Shown here: positions 1-8,833 of the stretch, piece after piece
How positions within the stretch are numbered: the first letter of the stretch is position 1
Layout of the letters: every line of letters begins with the position of its first letter
NCBI GenBank assembly: GCA_042408355.1
Contig: JBHORD010000098.1
Coordinates: forward strand, 1-35,938
DNA length: 35,938 bases
Origin: Fen-1038 sp042408355
Lineage (GTDB): Bacteria; Chloroflexota; Anaerolineae; Anaerolineales; Villigracilaceae
Direction: 5' to 3'
The notes under the pieces: model-generated
The model's database searches: none
The model's input: the letters and a program-made list of their open reading frames with translations, nothing else
What the model was told of the DNA's origin: nothing
Position numbers and translations under genes: made by a program

Positions 1-3000
1 ATCGCCGAGATGAATCCGTCCAATGGAAGCAGTCCCGAAATTATCGGTTCGACTGAGAGCGGAGATTTGCGTTCCGTCCAACCAGACTTCGATCAAGCTG
101 GAAGTCCCATTGATTGAAAGATGTGTCTCCAGGCGGTGCCAGACGTTTTGCGTCACCACCGTGCTGCTGCTGACTGTGCTGTTAGTCACATCGTTCCGGT
201 AACTCAGTTTGCCGCCGCTGGCGATGAGCAAACCACCAATGGCAGTATTGGTGCTGGTGCGGAAACGTTGGAGATAGGCTGAAGTGGTTCCTTGACTCAA
301 GACCTTGAACCACAGGCTGTAGTACAAATTTGTTTGAGGTGTGTTGAGGGTGAGATAAGCATAACTGGCGGCTTTACCGGAGCTTGTGGCGCGCGCGGCA
401 TACAAACCGGAGTACACCTGTTGTTGTTGGATGGCGAGATTCGTTGAGCCGCTCCACAGAGACAAATTTCCATTCTCAAATCCATCACTGAACAACAAAG
501 CCGAAGAAGTTGCCGATGCTGTGGGCGCATTGGTCACAGTGGGCGTGAGCGTCGGCGTTGCTGTATTTGTCGGGGTAAAGTTCGCGGTGGCCGTGAGCGT
601 CGGCGTTGTTGTATTTGTCGGGGTAAAATTTACGGTGGGCGTGGATGTTGGGGTGCCAGACGACGGATTATTGACTGTCACAGGCACTTCCGTTGAAGTG
701 GTCGAATTTGATGAACTATCAACCGCCTGAGCCGTTATTATAACTGTCCCATTAGCAACAGTTGTGGAATCCCAAATAAACGCATATGGTGCTACGTATT
801 CGGTGTCAATTATGGAACCATTAATAAGGAAGTTGACGTGATCGACGCTCACATTGTCTGAAGCGTCAGCCGAGACAGCTACATTTCCGCTTACCGTTGC
901 GCCACTTATCGGGGCGGTTAATGAAACGGTTGGCGGAATTGTATCAGCCGGTGCGGTGACAGTGGCCGATGAGCTTAGACCGGAGCTATTTCCAGCGGCA
1001 TCGCGTGCGTCCACTTGGTATTCATAAGTAAATGAAGGCGAAACCGTTATATCAGTATAACTTGTCACCGCGCCGAGCATTGTTAACAGAGAACCATTTC
1101 GATAGACATCGTAGCCTGTCACGCCGACATTGTCAGCAGATGCATTCCAAGACAGACTGACCGAATCAGGAGCGGTTGCAGTTGCTGTCAATCCTGTTGG
1201 AACCGTTGGGGGTTGAAGGTCAGGTATGGCTATAAAACTAGTGTTAGCGCGTACATCGTCAAGAGCAATATCGTAAGTATCGGAGGCGGTACTATCTCCA
1301 AGTTCAAGGATGCCAATTGGGTTGGTGCCAAGCGAGACAGTCTGGCTGAGCGCCGGAATCTGGGCGCCGTCGAGCCATACTTCAACCAGGCTGGACGTCC
1401 CGTTGATACGCAGATGTGTTTCCACCTGATGCCAGAATCCCGTGGAGACAACCGGACCATTCGAATTGGTAGAACTGTTCACAAAATTTCGAAATGCCAG
1501 CTTGCCATTACTCGTGATAAGCAGTCCGAGAATTGAGCCGTTTGCCGAAGTTCGGAAACGTTGTAAATAGGCCGAAGTCGAAGAGCTTTTACTGATGATT
1601 TTAAAAGCCGTCGAGTAATAGAGTTCCATTTGTGTCGTGCTTAGAGTCTTGGTTGCATAAGTTTTGACGGTGCCGTTGCTTGTCTCGCGCGCCGCATAAG
1701 ATCCATCATAGACTGCTTGTTGCTGTACAGATAAATTGGATGCATTTGTCCACAACGATAGATCTCCGCTCTCAAATCCGTCGCTGAACAACATAGCTGA
1801 GGTAGTGACGGTAGCCGTATTGCTCAGGCTGGATGTATTTCCTGCTCCGTCCCGGGCCCTAATCTGATATCCGTATGTTGTGCCGGGGGCAAGGTCTAAA
1901 TCGTTGTATTTAGTGAGCGGACCAATGCTGGTCAGGAACTCTCCGTTGCGATAGATGTCATAGCCGGCCACGCCGACATTATCCGTTGAAGAAGTCCAGC
2001 TCAAATCAACCTCGAACGATGATGTAGAAGAGGCGGCAAGATTTGTTGGGGTAGTTGGGGCAATTGTATCTGGGGACGTTCCGTGGCATGGAATGGTGCC
2101 GGAATCCAAAAGCGCACCTTGGTAATTGATGAATTGGTAGCCTACCCCTTCAGGATTCAACTGCATTTGCAATGCGCCAAACGAGTTGGGCGATGTGTCA
2201 TAGCCCACCACCAACCGGCTGTCCGTTGTTACAAAAGTCTGGATGCCATGCCCCCCCGATCCAACTACAAACTCTGTGATGCCGCTGGAACTGGGATTGC
2301 CATTCCCGTCCAGCGGAATCCAGCGCTGGTAATTATGGTCGTGACCATTTAACACAATCGTCACTCCATATTGCGCCAACAACGACCATATATCTTTCAT
2401 CGTCGTTGTGTAGCCTTCTGGGCCCACATTGAAAACTGGATGGTGATAATAGGCGATGGTGCAGGCATTAGGATGCGTTGCCAGATCGTTCTGCAGCCAT
2501 TGATATTCATTCTGACCAGACGCGCAGATACGCAGGAGGCTGCAGTTGCTATTTAAAGCAATGAAATGCCATCCCGCCGTATCGTAGCTATAATAACTTG
2601 GTATGTTATTCCAAAAATCAAAATAGCCCGGAGCTATACCATTCTCATATTCGTGATTGCCAACCACCGGATTCGTGATCGAATAAAAATTTCCAAATAA
2701 GGTGCCTGGCGTTCCGTACCAATTGAAGAATTCAGCGGGCGAACCTTTTTCGTATACGTCCCCCAAGTACAAAAACAGATTTGGGTTCCATGAGGAGATC
2801 AGGCTGGCTACGCTACCGGCATAGATTGCACCGTCTGCGCCGTCGCCCGCCGCCGCCACTACAAACGGCTGTCCGGGCACAGGCGTCGTCCCGCTCGCCG
2901 GCGTAAAGGTATTAGTGTTGACGGGCGGTGTAGTAATGCCATTGTTAAAAGTAATCGTAATGGAGGAAAGCTGGGAAACAAATCCGTCCTTCATCAATGC

Positions 3001-3381
3001 AGAAACGGCAAGCACGTACGTGCCATCCACCCATTTGGTCGTTGGCAAAACATACGAATATGGACTCTGAAAGTCTGTAAGAAGATAACTGCCGTTCAAG
3101 TAAAAAATAAGTTTGGCAACGCCGGGGTTTGCGCCCGTGGTGGTGTAGTTTGCCGAAACAGTCACCAACCCGCTCACTGTGGAGCCGTCAGCCGGCGCAG
3201 TGATACAAGGCGTGATCGTATATGCGCCGCCTGCAGGTCCGCTTGTGATGCAGTTCGTTCCCGCCGCTCGTACGGGCGCGGATTGGCCTCCCAACAGCCA
3301 TCCGCCAAATACCAGACTCAACAGGAGGAATAGGCTCCAGCGTCCGGCAGTCTGCATGTGAAACAGAGCATGGATTTTCAT
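1..3381 (-). CDS. Secreted modular metallophosphoesterase with FN3, Ig-like and LamG-like modules (3' end beyond window)
   Basis: The frame stays open for 1127 codons from the ATG at 3381 to the window edge, so the C-terminus is missing. An SD-like AGAAAGG precedes the start. Modules in order: signal peptide (about 1-39), Ig-like domain (55-150), purple-acid-phosphatase-type metallophosphoesterase (168-430), FN3 (446-525), LamG-like domain (528-713), FN3 (726-810), Ig-like (813-883), a Thr/Pro spacer (888-958) and a second LamG-like domain (960 onward). Metal-binding motifs are visible: GDG, YLGDVY, VVGNHEY, YHHPVF and LNGHDHNYQR. The first 430 residues are closely similar to the upstream gene product, so the two arose by tandem duplication; the binding modules are extra here. 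The family hydrolyses phosphate esters outside the cell; the substrate is unknown. The start lies 3 bases after the upstream stop, so co-transcription is likely. Confidence 0.85.
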   Translation of the reverse strand, partial: MKIHALFHMQTAGRWSLFLLLSLVFGGWLLGGQSAPVRAAGTNCITSGPAGGAYTITPCITAPADGSTVSGLVTVSANYTTTGANPGVAKLIFYLNGSYLLTDFQSPYSYVLPTTKWVDGTYVLAVSALMKDGFVSQLSSITITFNNGITTPPVNTNTFTPASGTTPVPGQPFVVAAAGDGADGAIYAGSVASLISSWNPNLFLYLGDVYEKGSPAEFFNWYGTPGTLFGNFYSITNPVVGNHEYENGIAPGYFDFWNNIPSYYSYDTAGWHFIALNSNCSLLRICASGQNEYQWLQNDLATHPNACTIAYYHHPVFNVGPEGYTTTMKDIWSLLAQYGVTIVLNGHDHNYQRWIPLDGNGNPSSSGITEFVVGSGGHGIQTFVTTDSRLVVGYDTSPNSFGALQMQLNPEGVGYQFINYQGALLDSGTIPCHGTSPDTIAPTTPTNLAASSTSSFEVDLSWTSSTDNVGVAGYDIYRNGEFLTSIGPLTKYNDLDLAPGTTYGYQIRARDGAGNTSSLSNTATVTTSAMLFSDGFESGDLSLWTNASNLSVQQQAVYDGSYAARETSNGTVKTYATKTLSTTQMELYYSTAFKIISKSSSTSAYLQRFRTSANGSILGLLITSNGKLAFRNFVNSSTNSNGPVVSTGFWHQVETHLRINGTSSLVEVWLDGAQIPALSQTVSLGTNPIGILELGDSTASDTYDIALDDVRANTSFIAIPDLQPPTVPTGLTATATAPDSVSLSWNASADNVGVTGYDVYRNGSLLTMLGAVTSYTDITVSPSFTYEYQVDARDAAGNSSGLSSSATVTAPADTIPPTVSLTAPISGATVSGNVAVSADASDNVSVDHVNFLINGSIIDTEYVAPYAFIWDSTTVANGTVIITAQAVDSSSNSTTSTEVPVTVNNPSSGTPTSTPTVNFTPTNTTTPTLTATANFTPTNTATPTLTPTVTNAPTASATSSALLFSDGFENGNLSLWSGSTNLAIQQQQVYSGLYAARATSSGKAASYAYLTLNTPQTNLYYSLWFKVLSQGTTSAYLQRFRTSTNTAIGGLLIASGGKLSYRNDVTNSTVSSSTVVTQNVWHRLETHLSINGTSSLIEVWLDGTQISALSRTDNFGTASIGRIHLGD
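545..640 (-). repeat. 48-bp tandem duplication encoding the Thr/Pro spacer
   Basis: Bases 545-592 and 593-640 are near-identical 48-bp copies differing at a handful of positions. They lie inside the spacer of the metallophosphoesterase gene and encode 16-residue Thr/Asn/Pro units in phase with the frame. Slippage at this repeat would change spacer length without breaking the gene. Confidence 0.85.
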
Positions 3382-3384
3382 AAT

Positions 3385-4953
3385 TTACGCCTTTCTTGAA
3401 TCACCCGAGCGGACGCGCACGAAAATTATTATCAGAGCAGCTAAAAGAAAAGCGCCAAACAAGACCAATGCGATTAATCGAAACAAGTTAATGCCGTAGG
3501 CGCTCTGAGGCTGGGAAGAGGCCGGCGAATCCGTATTCGGGACAATGGGCGTAACCGCCGCAACTGCAGTGGTGGCGGTAACTTCAGCAGGCGCGGTTGT
3601 GGCCGTAGCCGTAGGGGTTATTGTTGATTTTGCCGCGCTGCAGGGAATCGTGCCGGAATCCAGAACCGCGCCAAGGTAATTTATGTATTGATAGTCTGCT
3701 CCAGCGGGACTCAACCGCAACTGCAGCGCGCCGAACGTATCCGGCGATGTATCGCTTCCAACAACCATGCGATTATCGGTGTTGACGAAAGTTTGAATGC
3801 CATGTCCTCCCGACCCAACAACGAACTCCGTTATCCCCGTCGGGCTTGGATTTCCGTTTCCGTCCAATGGCGTCCAACGCTGATAATCATGATCATGACC
3901 GTTCAAAACGATCAGCACTCCATACTGAGCCAGCAGCGACCAAATGGGAATCATTGATTTGGCTGACCCCTCCGGGCCGACGTTGAACACCGGATGATGG
4001 TAATAAGCAATTGTGCATTCGTTCTTATGCGCCGCCAAATCCTGTTGCAGCCATTGATATTCGGCCTTTCCGGCGGCGCAAATGTGCAACAGACTGCAAT
4101 TGCTGTTCAAGGCAATGAAATGCCAGCCGCCGGCGTTATAACTGTAATAACTTGGGATGTTGTTCCAGTAATTAAAATAACCGGAGGCGGTCGGATCGCT
4201 CAAATATTCATGATTGCCCACAACGGGATCGGTGATGGAGCGAAAACGTTCGAAGAGCGTTCCTGAGTTCAAGGGACCGTACCAGTTAAAGAATTCCGTT
4301 GACGATCCTTTCTCGTACACATCCCCCAAATACAACAACAGATTGGGATTCCACGACGCAATCAGATTCGTCACATTGACTTCGTTCTTCTCGCCGCCCG
4401 CGCCGTCTCCCACCGCCGCCACAAGAAACGGCTGTCCGGGCGCAGGCGTCCTCCCGCTTGTCGCCGAGAACGCATTCGCATTGACAGGCGTCGCGTTCGC
4501 ACCGTTCTTAAAATTCAACGTGACGGAAGCGCGCTGTGAAACAAAGCCATCGTTGATCACCGCTTCAACCTGCAGGGTTTGATCTCCATCGCTCCACTCG
4601 GTTGTCGGCAAAACAAAGCCGTACGGGTTCTGAAAATCCGTCAAAAGGTAGTTGCCGTTTAGATAAAATACCAGTTTGGAAACATGGGGCTTTGAAGTCG
4701 TGGAAATGATCGTCACGGCGGCCGATACCGTTTGCAGTCCGCTGACCGTTGCGCCGTCGGCTGGAGCGGTGATGCACACTTTTACAACATATTGATTGGA
4801 CGCCGGGCCGCTCGTCAGACACGAAGTGTCGGCGGCCATAACCATTGCAGTGGTCGGCTCGATTCCCAACAGGGCAAACGTCAAACCTGCCGCTATGGAA
4901 ATCTTGATCAGCGCAGTCACTCCAAAGCCAAACGAAACGAGATGATTTCTCAT
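3385..4953 (-). CDS. Secreted, membrane-anchored metallophosphoesterase (PAP-like)
   Basis: This 522-aa protein has an N-terminal signal segment (about 10-40), an Ig-like domain (60-150) and a calcineurin-like phosphoesterase domain (about 172-435) with GDG, YLGDVYEKG, VVGNHEY, YYHHPVF and LNGHDHDYQRW. These correspond to the usual metal-ligand blocks of purple-acid-phosphatase-like enzymes. A Thr/Ala/Pro-rich stalk (about 440-485) leads to a C-terminal transmembrane helix (490-512) and a basic tail, so the catalytic domain should face outward while anchored in the membrane. Its start overlaps the upstream GH99-like gene by 4 bases (ATGA), which implies translational coupling. It is a clear paralogue of the next gene, without that gene's FN3 and LamG modules. 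Phosphomonoesterase or phosphodiesterase activity is inferred from the family only. Confidence 0.9.
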   Translation of the reverse strand: MRNHLVSFGFGVTALIKISIAAGLTFALLGIEPTTAMVMAADTSCLTSGPASNQYVVKVCITAPADGATVSGLQTVSAAVTIISTTSKPHVSKLVFYLNGNYLLTDFQNPYGFVLPTTEWSDGDQTLQVEAVINDGFVSQRASVTLNFKNGANATPVNANAFSATSGRTPAPGQPFLVAAVGDGAGGEKNEVNVTNLIASWNPNLLLYLGDVYEKGSSTEFFNWYGPLNSGTLFERFRSITDPVVGNHEYLSDPTASGYFNYWNNIPSYYSYNAGGWHFIALNSNCSLLHICAAGKAEYQWLQQDLAAHKNECTIAYYHHPVFNVGPEGSAKSMIPIWSLLAQYGVLIVLNGHDHDYQRWTPLDGNGNPSPTGITEFVVGSGGHGIQTFVNTDNRMVVGSDTSPDTFGALQLRLSPAGADYQYINYLGAVLDSGTIPCSAAKSTITPTATATTAPAEVTATTAVAAVTPIVPNTDSPASSQPQSAYGINLFRLIALVLFGAFLLAALIIIFVRVRSGDSRKA

Positions 4954-6068
4954 TCTTTATCCTGATGATTCTTTCGAACGCGTCGAAAAACGACGACTGA
5001 CAGCCCAACAACGATCAACGCCGCCACCAGACCCAACGCGGCGATACGATCCCCGCCAAGAAATTTCACCGTGCCGCCCGGCTCGCTGGAATCGAAATCG
5101 GGAATGATCGGTCCGCCGGCGCGGCTGATATTCGACAACACTTTCAAATATTGATCGCCGTATTTCTGGCTTGGCTCAATGTATGAATTCTCGCTGAACT
5201 CATTCCAGCTGATCAATCCGATCGCATCCGGCCCGGATTGATATGCCGTGCTCATTTCTCTTCTGAGTGTGTCGCCGTTTTTCCGGTCAACGACCGTGAC
5301 GCCGCCGATCAAACGCGCATCGAAGCCGGGGGAAGCAGGCGCAATCCAGAGTCCGCCATTCTCGTGGATTGCGCCCGCCATATTCGCAAGCTTCGCCGCA
5401 TAGCCGCTGTATGTATCGGGATTGACCGACGACCAGTAATAAGCGTCGCCGTCCACAAAAGAGGCGAGGCGGTTGTAACCGTTCAAATCTTTTTCAGAAG
5501 CCAGAAGGAGGAGACGGCCGCGGCGCCCTTCCGTTATGCTTTGAATATCGGATGTCGAAAATTTCCAGGTGCCCGACCAGATGACCAGCGGTTTATCATA
5601 CAAATCGAACGCCGGATCATTTGCAAAATGAGCAATGAAATAATCGAGGTCTGACGCAATCTGACTGACTGGCAACGGATTGCGATTGAAATCCAGACCT
5701 TGATAAATAATGGCCAGTTTGAAATGTTCCTGATCGGCAATCGAGACAAGTTGAGCGAGGCGGCGATTGAGGATGTCGGTTCCTTTCCAACTGACAATGA
5801 AGCCGGTGATGCCGGCGGACTTGGCCCACTCAATGTGCTGTTTCATCACAGCAGGATCGTCGCTGGAATAGCGTCCCAGCAATGGGTAATCCGTCTTTGC
5901 GCGATCCCAGGAACTGGTATCAAACCAAATGTAATAATACGCCAGGATCGGAATCGGCCCCGACGATGAAGCGTTCGATGGCGCGTGAAGCCCGGGGGCA
6001 CAGGCAGTCAGAATCAGAGCGAAACCCGCCAGATGAATGACACGTCTGAAACCAGAGTTGGTGCACAT
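4950..6068 (-). CDS. GH99-like lipoprotein, putative surface glycosidase
   Basis: The 372-aa product starts with a lipoprotein signal whose lipobox is LTAC, with the Cys at about residue 23. The body matches the GH99-like/WbsX type of fold: an AYYYIWFD block near the N-terminus, AGITGFIVSWKG around 90, and a C-terminal SWNEFSENSYIEPS block. That last block corresponds to the Trp-Asn-Glu region carrying catalytic acids in endo-alpha-mannosidase relatives. A transmembrane helix near 345-362 and a basic tail follow, so it may be anchored at both ends. It overlaps the downstream metallophosphoesterase by 4 bases and follows the Ig-like gene by 38 bases. A glycosidase acting on mannose-type surface glycans fits its operon, but no substrate can be read from sequence. 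No strong ribosome binding site is seen at this ATG. Confidence 0.75.
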   Translation of the reverse strand: MCTNSGFRRVIHLAGFALILTACAPGLHAPSNASSSGPIPILAYYYIWFDTSSWDRAKTDYPLLGRYSSDDPAVMKQHIEWAKSAGITGFIVSWKGTDILNRRLAQLVSIADQEHFKLAIIYQGLDFNRNPLPVSQIASDLDYFIAHFANDPAFDLYDKPLVIWSGTWKFSTSDIQSITEGRRGRLLLLASEKDLNGYNRLASFVDGDAYYWSSVNPDTYSGYAAKLANMAGAIHENGGLWIAPASPGFDARLIGGVTVVDRKNGDTLRREMSTAYQSGPDAIGLISWNEFSENSYIEPSQKYGDQYLKVLSNISRAGGPIIPDFDSSEPGGTVKFLGGDRIAALGLVAALIVVGLSVVVFRRVRKNHQDKE

Positions 6069-6106
6069 GATAATTCGCAGCTGACAAACTTTTAGCTTGC
6101 CGGCGA

Positions 6107-7444
6107 TTAATCTCCAGATGATCTGGCGCGCATAAAGCGGTAACGCAACGCGGCGAGATCGAGGAAAACGCGAGGACGCCCCATGTAAAGAAGCAGGAGC
6201 GCAACGCCAATTCCAACCAGAAAAACAACAATGATGTCGAAGTCGCTAACCACCAACAGACTGACATCCTGACTCCGCGAAAGCGCGATCGGCGTAGAAG
6301 GCGCCATGCCGTGCACATTGGTTACGGTCGCATAATAAAGACCACGCGGCAATAAAGCATTGATCGGTTCGCCTCTTGCGCCGAAGGTAAATGCCTGCGT
6401 CCTGCCATCCGGGAAGATGAGACTGATTCCGCTTCCAACTGGAAATGGAAAGAGGGCGTCGCGGGCGCTGAACCTGGCGGAATAAAGCAGTAATTGAATG
6501 GGCCATTCGTCATTCGGACGCACGAAGAAACGCTGCTGCGCCTGACTAACCACATTGGATCCGTTCATGTTTACGGTCATGATCGAATACAAAATCTTGG
6601 TCTCCTCCAGGCCGTTGCCCAACCGGATGATTCGTCCGGAAGGCAGGATGTGCGGCGCATTATCCGTAAAGGAATACGTCTTGCCGTCGCTTCCCTTCAA
6701 GGTGTATCCGCTGATCAAGCTCGCATCCACAGGATGGTTGTCCAAATCCACGAACGTATGGCTGACCGCATAGCTGACAGAGAAGCCAGCCTGCAGTATT
6801 TGATCCAGTGGGACATTCACTTCGCGGTCGGATGAAAAAACCTCATCGCCCCAGCGGCTAAACTGCACGCTCATGTTTGGATTGCCGCCTGCCCAGGGCA
6901 AAGCGACGAGACGATACGAGCCTGTTTGGGAAACTTGAATCAACGCCACGCCATCCTTGTTTGATGTAAATATTTGTCCGGCCATCGAAAAATTAATGCC
7001 CGGCGTCGGCGGAACCGTTTGAATTGTTACAACAGCCGGTATTATGTCAATCTTTGCGCTGGCAATTGCCGGAAGCATCGATTCTTTATGAGACCCGTTG
7101 TAGACCGCAGTAATCGAAGCGGGGCCGGCCTGTTGAGGGGTGAAGTCAACCGAGGCAGTGCCCGCAAAATTGGTGCGAGCTCTGCGCACACGCGCACCAT
7201 TCGCCAACAATTCAACCGTTTGATTGGCAACGGGATAGCCGCCGACCGTATAAAGCTGAATCACAATCGTGCCGGGCTGGCCGACCGACAAAGAAGCCGG
7301 CACATCAAGATACAAACGCGTGGCGTTGTGCTCATGCTTGTTCGATTTTCCTTTGGCTTGGACGGAATTGTCCAGCGGGAGAAAGACAAATGCGGAGACA
7401 AGCAATACCGCAAACGCGATGTGAAAAATTTTGAAATACTTCAT
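6107..7444 (-). CDS. Secreted Ig-like domain protein with C-terminal membrane anchor
   Basis: No enzymatic family is recognised. The 445-aa product has a cleavable signal peptide (about 1-30, ending near VQAKG), then a beta-rich Ig-like domain (about 42-135, with SVGQPGTIVIQLYTVGGYPV resembling bacterial Ig/invasin-type repeats). A long predominantly beta region (140-390), one transmembrane helix (about 405-422) and a basic cytoplasmic tail follow. The layout, ectodomain plus C-terminal anchor, is shared with three neighbours, which suggests a structural or scaffolding partner for the surface enzymes. The ATG lies 3 bases after the phosphoesterase stop codon, so the genes are co-translated. 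Confidence 0.8.
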   Translation of the reverse strand: MKYFKIFHIAFAVLLVSAFVFLPLDNSVQAKGKSNKHEHNATRLYLDVPASLSVGQPGTIVIQLYTVGGYPVANQTVELLANGARVRRARTNFAGTASVDFTPQQAGPASITAVYNGSHKESMLPAIASAKIDIIPAVVTIQTVPPTPGINFSMAGQIFTSNKDGVALIQVSQTGSYRLVALPWAGGNPNMSVQFSRWGDEVFSSDREVNVPLDQILQAGFSVSYAVSHTFVDLDNHPVDASLISGYTLKGSDGKTYSFTDNAPHILPSGRIIRLGNGLEETKILYSIMTVNMNGSNVVSQAQQRFFVRPNDEWPIQLLLYSARFSARDALFPFPVGSGISLIFPDGRTQAFTFGARGEPINALLPRGLYYATVTNVHGMAPSTPIALSRSQDVSLLVVSDFDIIVVFLVGIGVALLLLYMGRPRVFLDLAALRYRFMRARSSGD

Positions 7445-7447
7445 TTT

Positions 7448-8833
7448 CTAATCCTCGCTCCCGGAAGCCGCCGCTGTAATATCTGCGCCAGCCTCATTCC
7501 GGCCCCGGACCAACAAATACCATGCAAGCATGACGCCCGCAAATAAGAGGGCCGTCCCGTACGCAACGTAGATCACTCCCCTTTTAGGCGACGCATTTAA
7601 TTTTGGAATATCGCGCGTCAACGGAAGATATAAAGGAGCGCGAGCGGGTTTGGAAAAATCAAACGCTCCAACAAAACTATTGGCATTGGCGTCGCGCTGG
7701 GTAAGTGGAGCCACCCCCCAGTTCTCCTCGATGAATTTCAAGATGGAAGTGAAATCCAGCTGGGTGTGATCAATGTATCCGGTGCGGGCATAGGCGCTGA
7801 CCAAAAGCGCAGGCACGCGAAAGCCATAACCGTGCGCGTCAACCTTGGGCGGCTTCACGTGGTCATACCATCCGCCCCAATCATCATAGACCAGGAGAAA
7901 TGCCGAACTATCCCAGGCGCTGCTGCGCAACAATGCCTGAATCAGGCCCTTGGTAAATTTCTCCCCGGAGCGGACGCTCCCCGGAGGGTGTTCGCTCGCC
8001 CCCGAAGGTGCGATATAAGCGACGGCGGGCAATGTTCCATTTTCAAGATCGGTATAGTATTGGTTAAGATCCACGATATGGCTGGAATATTTTGGATTGT
8101 CAATAAAGCGGTCGAAGTTCAGCAGTGGCACCCAGATCACCTGAGAGGCGCGGTTGCCCGGCACCTGACTTAAAGTGCGATAGGTGATCGTCGGATCGTA
8201 ATTTTGCACATAAAACTTCCACGAGATTCCGCTTGCTTCGAGGCGGTCAAAAATTGTCGGAACATCGTCTCCGTATCCAACGGTGACCACGCGGCTGTTG
8301 CCCGGAATAGCCGCCACCCAATACATGTGATTCTCCGGACTTCCAGCGGCATCCGAACTGAAGAAACGATCGAACAACACATAGTGATCGGCCAGATTCC
8401 AGTAATAAGGCAGATCCGTCCCATCGTAATATCCCATGGCAATCGTGCCATTCTGGTTTCTTTGATTCAACGCATACACAAAACCGTTCATGTTGCCGTT
8501 GTTGTACTGCAACTTGAAGGTTGGCTGGCTGTGATCCAGATCGGTAATCGGAGAGTTGCCAATGTGAAACGGCCTGACACAATTTGTGTTGCTTGCATCG
8601 AACGGATCCACCGGCATGCACGTGCCGGCAGGAATTCCATCCGCGCCGGGATACGTGCCAAAATAATTGTCGAACGTATGATTTTCCTGCATCAAAACGA
8701 TGAGATGCTGGATTGGCGTCTTTGCGGCCGTGCCTTGATCAAGCGCTTTCGCTTTTGCGGCCGCGCTTATCGGCATGAGGCCCAAGATAAGCGCAAACAA
8801 AAGCAGGATAATACTAAGCGCGGTTTTCTTCAT
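7448..8833 (-). CDS. Secreted phosphoesterase (phospholipase C / acid phosphatase superfamily) with C-terminal anchor
   Basis: The 461-aa protein belongs to the phosphoesterase family PF04185 by its motifs: HLIVLMQENHTFDNYFGTYP at about 44-63, the family's metal/catalytic Glu-Asn-His block, then SEHPPGS and LLVYDDWGGWYDHV in the C-terminal half. Members include bacterial phospholipases C and acid phosphatases that act outside the cytoplasm. An N-terminal signal peptide (about 1-27) and a C-terminal transmembrane helix (about 418-437) with an acidic tail place it on the outer face of the membrane. The start codon overlaps the glycosyltransferase stop by 4 bases. Whether it cleaves phospholipids, teichoic-type polymers or small phosphate esters cannot be read from sequence. 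Confidence 0.9.
   Translation of the reverse strand: MKKTALSIILLLFALILGLMPISAAAKAKALDQGTAAKTPIQHLIVLMQENHTFDNYFGTYPGADGIPAGTCMPVDPFDASNTNCVRPFHIGNSPITDLDHSQPTFKLQYNNGNMNGFVYALNQRNQNGTIAMGYYDGTDLPYYWNLADHYVLFDRFFSSDAAGSPENHMYWVAAIPGNSRVVTVGYGDDVPTIFDRLEASGISWKFYVQNYDPTITYRTLSQVPGNRASQVIWVPLLNFDRFIDNPKYSSHIVDLNQYYTDLENGTLPAVAYIAPSGASEHPPGSVRSGEKFTKGLIQALLRSSAWDSSAFLLVYDDWGGWYDHVKPPKVDAHGYGFRVPALLVSAYARTGYIDHTQLDFTSILKFIEENWGVAPLTQRDANANSFVGAFDFSKPARAPLYLPLTRDIPKLNASPKRGVIYVAYGTALLFAGVMLAWYLLVRGRNEAGADITAAASGSED

Noticed and set aside
386..730. A plus-strand frame with Val/Gly repeats
   Set aside because: It is the antisense reading of the Thr/Pro spacer of the metallophosphoesterase gene.
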